Shown piece by piece: positions 48,016 through 58,705 of a DNA stretch of 64,000 bases; position 1 is the first letter of the stretch, and the number at the start of each line of letters is the position of its first letter. The notes beneath the pieces are model-generated. The model saw only the letters and a list, made by a program, of their open reading frames with translations. It ran no database searches and had not been told where the DNA came from. The DNA comes from Sorex araneus (taxonomy: Eukaryota; Chordata; Mammalia; Eulipotyphla; Soricidae), in NCBI RefSeq assembly GCF_027595985.1, contig NC_073304.1, positions 216,816,000 to 216,879,999 of the forward strand, given 5' to 3'. Made by a program: the position numbers and the translations under genes.

Positions 48016-49395
48016 TGTTCAGTGAAAACATTGCTCTGACGCCTTGGCTCCTTTTGGGTTGTGGCTAGTCCCGGTACCGATGCATCCTTGTATTTTAGCA
48101 ACTCGAGCCTGCAGGGTCTCAAAATTTATCACATAATTTCTATGAAGGATAAAGAAAGGAGCAGTTTCTCGATAGAGGAAAAACTGGGCCGAGAGCAGAG
48201 GCACTACCAGCTGTATTATCGCTCTGATGCTCTGACCCGGATTTGATTCCCCGCACCACGTACGGTTCCCTGAGCCTCAACTGGAGCGATCTGAGTATAG
48301 TCAGACGGGAACAGTGTCCTGAGCACTGCAGGGTTTGGCCCCCAAACCAAGACATATCCTTTTAAGTTCTGTGTCTCCAAGTTTCCGATCACCAGAACTA
48401 CTGATCCATTAAGCAACTAGGTCTTTTGAAAACTGTTAAAGCTCTCCCTTAGAGGACCAGTTTCAATACTTAGAAGACGACTTTATTTTCGATTCTCTCA
48501 CACAATGCTGGGGATCAAAGTCAGGCCTCCATTATCACTCCCAAGTTCTCATTTCAACCCCGGTATTTGTTTTTCTATGGAGGGGAGGTGGCATTTGGGC
48601 CACATCTGGCCTTGCTTAGTGGTGCCATGAATTGACCTAGGGTTGGTTAGCTGCATGGAACCCTGTACTCTCTCTACCCAACACTTAGTTTTTCAAAATG
48701 TATTCTGGGCTAACATCCAGCAGTATTAAGGGGCTTATCCCAGCTGGTGGTTTTGTTCTTTTCACAGTAGAACCATGTGGTGCCAGGGATTAAACCTAGG
48801 ACTCCTAGGCCTAGGGTTTCCATCACTTTGAACGATTTCCCAGGCCCGAAACCTACTTATGTGGGTTGTTTTGGTTTGACTGGAGGAATAGCACAGCAGA
48901 TAGGGCGTTTGCCTTGCACGCAGCAGACCCAGGTTCGATTCCTCCGACTCTCAGAGCCCAACAAGCTACCGAGAACATTGTGCCCACAGGTAGAGTCTGG
49001 CAAGCTATCCGTGGTGTATTCGATATGCCAAAAGCTGTAAGTTTCACAACGGAGACGTTGCTAGTGCCCGCTCGAGCAAATCGATGAACAACGGGTAACA
49101 GTGCTACAGTGCTGCAGGCCACACCTGACAGTGTGCAGGGATACTTCCAGCTCAATATTTAGGGGACTATTAATAGCAGGGATGAAGACCAGGGGTCCTG
49201 CAAGCAAAGCAAAGCATGCACACTGCAACCTAGGGTTCTTGCACTGAATGACCAGCCTTATCATTAGGTAGGGCCAGTTGCATCCAGAGCACCACTTGGG
49301 AGACCCTACACCAGCCACTCCCCCTTCCAATATACCTCTTTTAACTGGATTTCTTTAAAACTTAATAAAGATGATTAAAAATTTAAAATATTTAA
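48016..49395. other. FBXL20-MED1 intergenic spacer with SINEs
   Basis: This stretch separates the FBXL20 CpG island from the MED1 polyadenylation region. It holds old tRNA-SINE fragments (about 48190-48350, about 48590-48690 and about 49115-49340) and one full-head copy of the non-A-tailed SINE (48880-49112). No exon, ORF with a protein signature or CpG enrichment is visible. Confidence 0.6.
48880..49112 (+). mobile_element. Non-A-tailed SINE between FBXL20 and MED1
   Basis: Full head and body (GGCGTTTGCCTTGCACGCAG, GTATTCGATATGCCAAAAG, CCCGCTCGAGCAAATCGATG) ending ACAGTGCTACAGTGCTGC, the short-repeat type of tail. Confidence 0.85.
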
Positions 49396-49397
49396 AT

Positions 49398-49441
49398 TTT
49401 ATTACACGTAGGCATATTGCTTTTTATCAAAGAAATTTATT
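49398..49441 (-). terminator. MED1: Candidate MED1 polyadenylation signals
   Basis: Two AATAAA hexamers on the minus strand (49441-49436 and 49403-49398) sit at the left edge of the repeat-free MED1 3' region, in AT-rich sequence, before repeats resume at about 49340. They are the best candidates for the distal polyadenylation site; only a cDNA end could confirm this. Confidence 0.5.
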
Positions 49442-52400
49442 TTCATGTAAATAAACAGGTTTTTTTGTAATGTTTAGGGGGAAAATCCCAGATTTTTGTC
49501 TACTTTCAAAAAATGAAAAACCCCAAAGTATTTACAGAACGGCCATAAGCACAGAAAATCAAATTTGAAATTTCTTTTAGAAAAGACCCTCCCCAACTGC
49601 TCCTGATGTACATTTTTAAAACTAAAATGTAAAGCTCAGCTCTCTGGGATAATAAATATTTCCCACCCTTTAAAAAAAACAACAAGGATAGAAATAAAGG
49701 GGAAGGGGCAATGACAAAGGGGAGAAATGGTAAAAGAAAATGGTATTGCCCAGGATTATGAATGTGTTTCCTATACTGGCCATAAGCTTTAAGTGACTCA
49801 ACTAGATACTATATGACTCACTGGCTCCCTAAAAGGGTTTGAGAATTCCTGATGGTGCTGCACTAAATTCTCAGACCTAGGCCTCTCAAGAGTCACCAAC
49901 CTCAAGCCTCATTTTGGCAACTAGGTACTTCACTGTTTTGCACACTAAAATACTTAGTTTTAAAACACATTGATTTTTGAACCTGAAATCTTCATGTACA
50001 TCAGAGCAGCTTTTAACCGAAAACCACAAACATGAAGCCAAAGACGAAAGAGGAATCAGATTCGGTCAAACTAAGAATACATAAGATGCCAGCAGCAGAA
50101 GATAGGTAGAAGTTGACTTCACATCCTTGCAGTCTTTTGAAACAGAAGAATGAGTACACCTAGACAGGAGGGAGGTGTCCCAGGCTTGGTTTATTCTGCC
50201 TCTTCTCCTCCACCCTGTGGAGAAATGCAGTGCTCCCTGGTTCACAGGCAGGGTGAAGCAGTTTAGCCCCGGCTCCCTGTTAAGCAAGTTCAGATGCTGG
50301 GTCAGTGTGTGGGGTGTGCCCATCGACAATTCAGGGGCTTATCAACTTCATCCAGATCCTAACTCGGGATTCTTTGATCTGGGATGAAGACAGAAAGAGA
50401 GAAAAAGCTTCCCAGTTTACTCATTTTGGTATTTATTTGCTTGGGAGAACTGAGTCCCTAATATTAGGCAGTTATACCCCCCTTAAGGTTTTCCCAACCC
50501 AGAATAAACTTAAAAACCACATAAACTTTTTTTCCCCCCTGCAAACACCAATGGGATAGGATTCAAAACTAGGTGAGAAACTTGTGAGAAAGCCAACCTG
50601 GTTGTTATGTCTGAGAGGCTGCTACTGTATCAACATCACAAGATAAAGCACTCTGGTATCACTTTGCCCATGTCCTCCTTAGTGTCACCCAAGACATTTG
50701 ACTCTGATATGGTAACCGATAACTTTTCTTGCTCCACTTTGCAATGTTTCGTTTCCTACTTGATATTACCTTGGGACACAAAAGTAGCAGAGTTGTTGAG
50801 AGCTGATGACCAGAAATGGGAGACTAGAGGAAATCAGAGACAGTCAGGAATGAAAGCCAAAGCTGATTTTCCAACTCTAAGCTAACTCCAACCTGCAGAA
50901 AGAGCTGAACATAGAAATCTTCTTCAATATCTGATGAAGTCGCTCCATTTACAACATACACAAACAATGAACACCTGGCTTGCTTTTTTAAAAAAAAATC
51001 CAGAAGATTTGTGCTGGGGACTGTGCCCCATCCTGCTGATACAGACCCTGAATGGAATCATCAGGAATGGCACAGTGCAGGTGTCAAAATCAAAGTAAGG
51101 CCGCAGAATTTTGAGAGGACCCTCCAAATACTGAGAACTTGTGTTGCACTTAAATGGTCTCCTGGATTTCTGTATTTATGAGAAGGGCTTCTTATTGATG
51201 TCCCCAAGAATCCAGACTCAGACCTATTCTTCAAAAAAAGGTCCAATGGTGTAGCTACATAGTAGCAAGGGTTTATTTTTATGCCCACCTAGCATTCCAG
51301 GCCCCCATTACTTGAAGTGAGCTTGAAATTGTTGTTAAGTGAACTATGGCTGCAACTTTTTTTTTTCTTTTTTCCTGTTTTATCTAAGGGAACATACACT
51401 GGAGTGATTCAAGTCTGGACTCTTTCTCCTTGTGATGAAGGGAAACGAGCCCAGCTCACAGGAATGGCATCCGTTCTCCTACAAACAAAATGCTGGGATG
51501 TGGACTTTTGGCACATTGTGGAAAGAGGAGAACTAGTAATTCTGTAATGGTTTTCATGCCACTGGATCAGGGAGGTTGTCCTGCATTAAACCTTACTGCA
51601 TTTGAAAACATGGTTCCATCCCCCAAAAGCCAGTCCAGCTTTTCCTAAAGGAGACGTATAAATCAATACCTCCATTGGGAGGTGATTTGTAATATTCCTA
51701 TGGTGTCTAAACCCTATGAAAAACCTCCCAACAACAAAAATACCATTTTGGTTTTTCTACTAAACTCCGAAGATGGGTTCTCATTAATCTGCTTGGGCTT
51801 GATGCCTCAGTATCAACACAAGCTACAAACTCTCTTCCACCAAATAAGCCTTACTCTTCCACGTCCCATCATTTTGAACCCTGAACCTCACAGAAGTAGA
51901 AACACTGTGTAACACAAACAGATATAGGGTTATAATATCAAAATAAATAGCGAAGATCATCTTCCCTTCCCCAATCACTCCTAAGAAACAGACACCAAAC
52001 ATTAAAGTGTCCAAAATGACCAAAGTCCTTCATTTGCCCATGCCTCTAATGGACAACTACCCAAACAAAGGTGAACAACCTTCATGCAAATGCATCAAGG
52101 AATGTATTGCTTTTTCATTTTCTGCCCAGCCCTTCAAATACATGCACTAAAATGAGTTTTAAGAAATGGCCTAAAAATGGAAAAGAGGGAAAAATATATA
52201 TATGAATATTTCCCACAAAGCTTTCCCACCCTTCCCTCTCCCTATTCCCGCCCCATCCTCCCCCCTTTCATAAGCAAGTATTTTAACTTTTTTCCTGGCA
52301 AAGAAACAATTCTTAGTAACTAGAAAAAACTGTGGTCTTTTTTAGTAGGGTCTCACTATGCCTTTTTAACTACCCCATTCAGTGTCAAAGCCATTGCCAT

Positions 52401-52491
52401 TTGAGACATGTCTGACACAACCCTTATGATGTTCTGTCTAGAAACTTATTAGTGTTTCTCTGATTGTGTTTTTGTGTTAAAAGTAAGGTTT
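49400..52491 (-). other. MED1: MED1 3' untranslated region (extent inferred)
   Basis: About 3.1 kb follows the MED1 stop. Unlike all surrounding introns and spacers it contains no SINE or L1 insertion, as expected for a mature mRNA region under constraint. Tandem AATAAA signals at 49436-49441 and 49398-49403 (minus) mark a plausible end; further AATAAA hexamers near 50430 and 51275 could give shorter forms. A Pumilio-type TGTAAATA is present near 49524 and an AU-rich TATTTATT near 49650. Two miR-205 seed matches lie at 52026-52034 and 52079-52085. The cleavage site is inferred. Confidence 0.7.
52026..52085 (-). promoter_or_regulatory. MED1: Paired miR-205 seed matches in MED1 3'UTR
   Basis: On the minus (mRNA) strand ATGAAGG occurs twice. 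The copy at 52026-52034 reads AATGAAGGA, complementary to the first nine bases of miR-205; the second, at 52079-52085, is a 7-mer. I recall published repression of MED1 by miR-205 in human trophoblast; whether these are the orthologous sites is inference. Confidence 0.45.
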
Positions 52492-55400
52492 CTAATTGCC
52501 AATCAACGCCACATCCATAAGATCATCATCTTCTTCCCCAATCATAAAGTCAGGGCTGAGCCGTGAGGGCCTATCTGTAGATAAGATTGTGTTACTTGTC
52601 ATAGACAAGGACTGGTCTGAAGAAATGGGTGACTTAGACCAACTCTCTGGCTTGATGCTATGAGATTTCTTCTTGTCTCGGTCTTTATCCCGGTCGCGGT
52701 CCCTATCTTTGTCCTTTACTTTCTTCTTTTCTTTTTTGTGCTTCTTATGCTTCTCTGTGCTGTATTCAGGAAGTGGTCGGATGCCGTCATCTGAGCTGGG
52801 GCTGTTCTGGTAAGATTTCTCTGCTATGGAGGATCCTGACTCACTTTCACTGTCCAGATTCTGGGGGGTATATGCTGGTGATTTACTATGGCTAGGAGAG
52901 CCTCGCTCATGCTTTGGGGTGGAGCCACTGATGAGTGGAGAGCCATAGTTTTTGGAAGAGGCCATCTGCGGCCTGAGCCCTTCTCCACTACTTTCCCCAG
53001 GTTTCTGCAGAGTCACTTTGGCTTTTATGCTGGGGGATCCGCCATCATGCTTGCTAATGATAATTTTTGCCACACCAGTACTTCCTACATTTTTGGACTC
53101 TGAGGTCTTCTTAGAGGTATCCGCTGAGCCTCCTGAAGCAGAAACCTTTGATTTGTCTTTCTCACTTTTCTCACGCTTGCCCTGGAACTCTCCTCCTGAC
53201 AAGTTATGTTTGGAGGACATAGGATGGCTAGAAGAATTTGTGCTCACTCCCATCTGGCCATCCATTGGGTCTTCACCCCCAGGGCCACTGGTCACAACAC
53301 CATGCTTCAGTTTATCTATGACAGCTGTTAAAGACGGCTTCTTATTTCTGCTGGGAGATTTACCTTTGGAACTCCCATGCTGGTTCTGAGAAGATGACAT
53401 GGAAGAACCACTGGAGAAGGAAGAGGAAGATGCTGGACAAGAATTAGATGATGGGGGCGTTTTCTGAGATAGTGAGCCTGAGGCTCCTAACCCTGAAGAT
53501 GACTTCATATTCGTGCTTGAGCTATTTCCAGACATGTGAGAACCACCAGAACCTGAACTGATGGGGGACTTGGCTTTTGAGGATGGGGGAGTCCCAGGAA
53601 TAGGCTTCATTGGAGAAGCAAGCTTATCAGAGCCCCCAGGCGGTCTTGAGTGAGAAGGGGATATGTTTGGTTTACTTAAAGAAGGGTTCATGAGTGATGA
53701 CGGCTTTCCTTGAGGCTTCATCTTGGTGCTGCTGGAACCACTGCTCAGCCCGTGCTTGGTAATGGGAGAAGAACCTGGCTTCCCCCCAGACTGGGATGAA
53801 TTTTTGGCCTGGCTAGATCCAGAAGACCCCTGGCTAGAATATATACTGCTACTTAACTTGGAACTTGATAAGCCCTCGGATTTACTGCTTTTCATCTTGC
53901 CTGAGTTGGAAGCAGAAGATGAGGACGAAGAGGAGGAAGAGTGACTATGGTGACTTTTACTGCCTGAGGAAGACACAGAACCACTGCTGGTGTACTGGCT
54001 GTGAGAGGAGGGCTTGCCCACCATCACGGTTCCCTTAGGAATCTGAATCGTAATTTTAGGAATGGGCGGTGTGGCAACACCAGGAGGAGTCTGAGATCTT
54101 CCTGAACTGCCTGGAGATTTGGATCCACCTGTACTGGTTGGTGGGGTGAAAGGCCGGTTAGAAGAACTGTGAGATGGGGACTTTCCCTCAGTCTCTGCCT
54201 TCTTCCTTTTTGGAGGCTTATCTTTGCTTTTGCCATCATTAGATGGGGTCCGACTGCGTTTCCCTGGTTTGCTATCTAAGCCGGGGCCAGAAAGACTACT
54301 ATTACTAGTGCCATTGCCTTCCTTTACTCTCTTCTGAGTCTTTTCTTTCCCTAAATCCCCACTGGCCAATAAAGGACTCTGGCTACCACTGTGATGTTCC
54401 ATAAGATCTGTAGGACCCAGAGCCTTACCTGCCACTGATATAATACTGAAATCAACTGTGTCAGCTTGACTACTGCCTTTAAACTTAGTCTCCCCATTAT
54501 CACTTCCAAGTATTGGCACCCCCAAAGTATTTAGTGCCTGAGATGCAAATCCTTTGAAATCATCATTGTCTCCACTTTGGCTGCTTTCATCAAAATACTC
54601 TTCTCCAAAACCACTTTGACTCTGGCTGTTCAACAGATCAGGATTAAAGTCCACTCCATCAGGAAAAAAATGGTTAGGAGAGTCACTGCTGGGACTTCCT
54701 GTGGCATCTGCAATAAGGTCAGCTGGATCAGTGTAAGGATTTTCATTATTATTGGTTTGGAAAACATCAGGGTCAAAGAGAGCACTCTGAGAATGCCCAG
54801 AGCTCGAAGAATCTCGAACAGGGGTGCCAATGGGTGGGCAATCATCACTAGTGCTGGGCAGCTTAGAGGCTTCTTCTGCAATGTCTGAGAGGATATCAGT
54901 TACATCAGGACCAATGCTGTCTGAACTGGATAGTCGAACCATCCTCTGAATACTGGGTTGGGGGTGAGGTACTGGTTGTGGGTAAGTTGTTGGGGGAGTG
55001 CTACACTGGCTTGGAGCTGGAGTGATGTGTGGCGTATCCAGTGTATCAGCTGTCATGTTGACATCAAAGATTGGATTCTGTGAGTCAACATCCATTGAAA
55101 ATAACTCCCTCTGAAAGTCATCTTCAGTCTGGTGCTTGGGTTTCTCCGGTGGTAATCTTGATGACTTCTTTTTCTTTGTCTTGTTGCTTCCCGAGCACAT
55201 TTCCATCCGGGGTGAGCCGGAAGAGTTCTGCCTTTCTAAAGGGCTGCTTCCATAAAGGGTTGAGAAATCCTGGGCAGGATTATCTTTAAGAAGGTTCATG
55301 AGCATCGGGTGGTTCTTGGTGTTGCCGGCCATCGAAGAGACAGGTGGCGGCGTGTGATGAGGAGGGGTCGGACTCGAGCCAATGGTAGACCCCCCGTTCC

Positions 55401-55735
55401 CTGTGATTTGCAACAAACTGGTAAGAATTGGGTTCTGAGATACCTTGCTGAAGTCCTCCCCATGGCCCACCGACTCATGCCGATCTTTGATGCTCATGCT
55501 CATATTAAACAAGGTGGTAATGGGACCCCCCGGAAAGGTGTTGGTTGGTGTAGTGGTACCACTCATTGGGTTGTTGCCTGTGGTCATGCCATACCCTGGG
55601 CTGCTAGCCGGGGGCAGGTTCTTTTTCACCATGTCTTCAACTGTCTCTGCAATGAGGGACAGTGCTGGGGTGTCGGCCTGAATGGTTTCAGCTTTCCTCC
55701 GAATAGCCCTCATGGTCACTGGGATGGACATACAT
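52492..55735 (-). CDS. MED1: MED1 last coding exon: LXXLL boxes and disordered tail
   Basis: One large exon: acceptor TTTTACAG (AG at 55737-55736), stop TAG at 52494-52492. It starts with the last base of Arg, then Cys, then MSIPVTMRAIRRKAET. Two nuclear-receptor boxes are visible: LTSLL (55411-55425) and LMNLL (55288-55302), which bind the AF-2 surface of ligand-bound receptors. The rest is a Ser/Pro/Gly/Lys-rich low-complexity region, known in MED1 to be disordered and to form condensates at super-enhancers. Proline-directed sites matching human Thr1032 (FTPP, 54145-54147) and Thr1457 (YTPQ, 52867-52869) are kept. A Lys/Asp/Arg-rich run precedes the acidic C-terminus EEDDDLMDVALIGN. From the Met it is 1,079 residues, about one shorter than I recall for human; no frameshift. 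Confidence 0.98.
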
Positions 55736-56282
55736 CTGTAAAATAAGAGGGAAAAAGCAAACTAATGTTGTACTTCTGCTAGATGAAGTAAATGTTTGTT
55801 CATCTAGCTGAATTTTGTTTTGTTTATTCTGGTTTTTTTTTTTTTTTTAAGTCACACCTGTAGAGACACAAGGGTTACTCCTGGATCACTGCTCTGGGTT
55901 ATTCCTGGCAGTGCTCATGGTACTATGCCATCCCAGGGATCACATCCAGGGCTCCTGCATGCACAATATGAACTCTAGCCTGTTGACCTCATTCTAACCC
56001 CTTATTTATTTTGGTGTTGTGGGCTTCACATATGCAAGTTACTGCTGAACCACATTCTTGGCACCTGAAATTAGTTTGTCATTCAGGAAAACAGGTTTTA
56101 ATTTTGCCAAGATTCAGATACTTCACCAGAGGTTTACACTAAGCAATTTTAATGAAAAGCCAAGTACCCAAAAAGATAGGCACTGTTCTATGAAATACCA
56201 ATATTTTCAGGTAACTCAGTCTAAAAAGTAATCTGGATGAGTATGCAATACAACTCTTGAAGTACCTCAAAAAAACAAATGA

Positions 56283-56446
56283 GGGGCTGGAGTGATAGCA
56301 CAGCGGGTAGGGCGTTTGCCTTGCACGCGGCCGACCCAGGTTCGAATCCCAGCATCCCATATGGTCCCCTGAGCACCGCCAGGGTGATTCCTGAGTGCAT
56401 GAGCCAGGAGTGACCCCTGTGCATCATCGCCGGGTGTGACCCAAAA

Positions 56447-56477
<31 letters not shown>

Positions 56478-56478
56478 C
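56283..56478 (+). mobile_element. Young tRNA-derived SINE in MED1 intron 16
   Basis: Near-consensus copy with a roughly 30-base A tail and a short AACAAATGA duplication (56274-56282, 56479-56487). It lies antisense to MED1. Confidence 0.9.
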
Positions 56479-56809
56479 AACAAATGAATCATAAACAAGA
56501 ATCCAAATAACAAACTAACCTATTGAGCTCAAAACTGATGATAATGAACGCGGGGAGGTAAGTTTTCAGGATTCACCTTAAATCATTAATACATTACAAT
56601 TATTCTAATTAACCATTAGAAAAATCTCTTGGAGCCAGAGAGATAGCTCAGAGTGCATGCTTTGAATGTCAGAGGCCTAGGCTTGATTCCCCCAAAACAC
56701 CCCTGCAACCCTAGGCACCACCAGGAGCACCCCCAGAGCAGAGAGCCAGAAGCAGCCTCTAAGTAACATTGGGTGTGACCCAGAAACCAAAAAGAAAATG
56801 AAGTCCACA

Positions 56810-56998
56810 GGGGCTGGAGTGATAGCACAGCGGGTAGGGCGTTTGCCTTGCACGCGGCCGACCCGGGTTCGAATCCCAGCATCCCATATGGTCCCCTGAG
56901 CACCGCCAGGGGTGATTCCTGAGTGCATGAGCCAGGAGTGACCCCTGTGCATCGCTGGGTGTGACCCAAAAAGCAAAAAAAAAAAAAAAAAAAAAAAA
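56810..56998 (+). mobile_element. Young tRNA-derived SINE inserted in tail of an older SINE
   Basis: Near-consensus copy, 19-bp duplication (56791-56809, 56999-57017). The target is the A-rich tail and flank of an older plus SINE at about 56635-56788. Confidence 0.93.
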
Positions 56999-57721
56999 AA
57001 AGAAAATGAAGTCCACAAAGAACTACATAAGCACCACCAGCCAGTTATGCGTGCAATTCCCAGTCACTGCAACCTCAGTAATGAACGTACCAGCGAGAAA
57101 GTGACAAAAACCCCTTCATATTCTTTCAGTATTCTCCCTCATAAAAGAGCTCCTAAATTATGTCATAAGTTACCTACTTCTTAATAATATTTTTATTATT
57201 TTCATAATGATATTTTAAATATCAAAACACAGGCCAGAGAGATAATTTAATGAGCTGAGTACATGCTGTGCACGAGGCCCAGGTTTGACCCCTAGTACCA
57301 CATGGTCCTCATCGTACAGAGCAGCCCACAAGCACTGAGCCAGGAGGAGCCGCAGCAACCACCAAGCATGGCCCCAAAATGAATTTATAGCTTAGCACAT
57401 ACTGCTTTTTCATTGTTTTGCATTTGTTTTGAATTATATAGGGGCTAATCTAGTGTGGGAAGCATGAGTTGTGGTGGAGGCTGGTCCCTGGGGACACTAT
57501 GATGCTGGAGATCAAACTAAGGGTTCTGCATATGCCAGGCACATGCCATGTTAATTGAGCTATCTCCCTAAACTTAATGCTTTAAATTCAAAAGAAGGGT
57601 AAATTCTCTTAAGGGAGTGATTAAATGCTTCCTTCCAAAAACTTAAATCCACCACAATACAGAAGACAGTGTTTCTTCTACACCTCTTTATGGGACTCTG
57701 AAGGAAAGGGGACAGTGCTAC

Positions 57722-57827
57722 CTCTGAACAACTTTGGCAATGAAGTCATCGGTGCAGATGAGTGCATCTGACAACCCTTTGTAGAGTTTACAGCTCACAT
57801 GTGTTGAGTCCTGAACATCCATTACCA
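57722..57827 (-). CDS. MED1: MED1 exon 16 (by human numbering)
   Basis: This 106-nt exon encodes VVMDVQDSTHVSCKLYKGLS followed by DALICTDDFIAKVVQR across its junctions. The acceptor is TTTCAG (AG at 57829-57828) and the donor is CAGAG/GTAGCA (GT at 57721-57720), weaker than consensus after the fourth base. Incoming phase is 1 (G/TG = Val) and outgoing AG/A = Arg. It belongs to the C-terminal part of the folded MED1 domain, upstream of the disordered tail. It is separated from exon 15 by only 113 nt. Confidence 0.96.
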
Positions 57828-57940
57828 CTGAAAGACAAAATACATGAGATGTTTGAGATAGTTAGCTTCTACATGTTCAAGAAAATTAAAGGGACCAAAC
57901 AGCTGCCCTGAAAGGGGTGCTACCCTCCCACACAACTCAC

Positions 57941-58036
57941 CACACACCAGGGAGTCGTTCACAGGATGCTGAAAAGATACACTGAAACGGGACTCTGAGA
58001 GGGGACATACTTCAAATTGGAGGAGCCCAGGAGAAT
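57941..58036 (-). CDS. MED1: MED1 exon 15 (by human numbering)
   Basis: This 96-nt exon encodes SPGLLQFEVCPLSESRFSVS then FQHPVNDSLVC, with Asp split at the left junction (G/AT). The acceptor is TCTTTTAG (AG at 58038-58037) and the donor is TGTG/GTGAGT (GT at 57940-57939). The frame is intact and it continues the folded MED1 domain needed for Mediator incorporation. Confidence 0.96.
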
Positions 58037-58563
58037 CTAAAAGACAAAAGATAGGATCATAAAACAAGCAGCCATCTCAAAGGCTTGAGACAAGTGACAA
58101 CCCCTAAAAAAGAGTGGCAGGGACGAAGAGCACAAATGTTCAGTGCACCAGACTGCAAGTACATGACCACAAAATCACCACTGTGCCTCATGCCAAGTGT
58201 AATCTGGGTGGCTCTGCTGTTTGAGCCTGGCAGCAAAGCCATTGATGACTATGGTGCCGAAATCAGTTTCTGGCCTCACTGAAGTCACAAAAACAGTATG
58301 ACACCCTCCCCGACCCTCATCAGTGAACAATGCAACTAGATATAAAAACATCACAGTCAGGAAGTGTAGACTCTGGAAAGCAAGTGTGTAACATCATGGC
58401 AACATAGCTAACAAGCACAACTGGAGTTTGTGTGCTTCATCCAAGAGCAGGAGCCTGGGAAGCAAGCATTGCCATGAACAGCATGTAAACCTCACTGGGC
58501 ACCGCAACCTGACTGTGAACCCTGGTGAACACCAAAACTTAAAAGATATGAAAGTGAGGGGTC

Positions 58564-58705
58564 TGGAGCGATAGCAAAGCGGGTAGAGTGTTTGCCTTGC
58601 ATACGGCTGACCCGGGTTCGATCCCCAGCATCCCATATGGTCCCCCAAGCACCGCCAGGAGTAACCCCTGAGCATCGCTGGGTGTGACCCAAAAAGCAAA
58701 AAAAA
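58564..58705 (+). mobile_element. Short-form tRNA-derived SINE, first of a pair
   Basis: Internal deletion of about 30 bp between two AGGAGTAA-like motifs shortens it. A duplication of up to 23 bp (58541-58563, 58706-58728) flanks it. The right copy abuts the head of an older SINE (58729-58895) that itself ends at a third copy of AAAAGATATGAAA (near 58897). Confidence 0.9.

Larger units (their letters stand above)
55736..57721 (-). other. MED1: MED1 intron 16 with SINEs
   Basis: This intron holds an old minus-oriented SINE (about 55840-56010), two young plus-oriented SINEs with target duplications (56283-56478, 56810-56998), an old plus SINE (about 56635-56788) that hosts the second, and diverged copies at about 57230-57380 and 57440-57570. 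No additional exon is visible. Confidence 0.75.

Noticed and set aside
45583..48031. Many long open frames on both strands of the CpG island (up to about 244 codons)
   Set aside because: They overlap each other on both strands in GC-rich DNA with few stops, have Pro/Arg/Gly-rich low-complexity products, and match no family. The real coding part here is only the 42-nt FBXL20 exon 1.
53723..53944. Plus-strand frame ending in an acidic EDEDEEEEE run
   Set aside because: It is the antisense of the MED1 poly-Ser tract.
55309..55746. Plus-strand open frames of 60-145 codons opposite the MED1 last exon
   Set aside because: They are antisense shadows of a clearly coding minus-strand exon.
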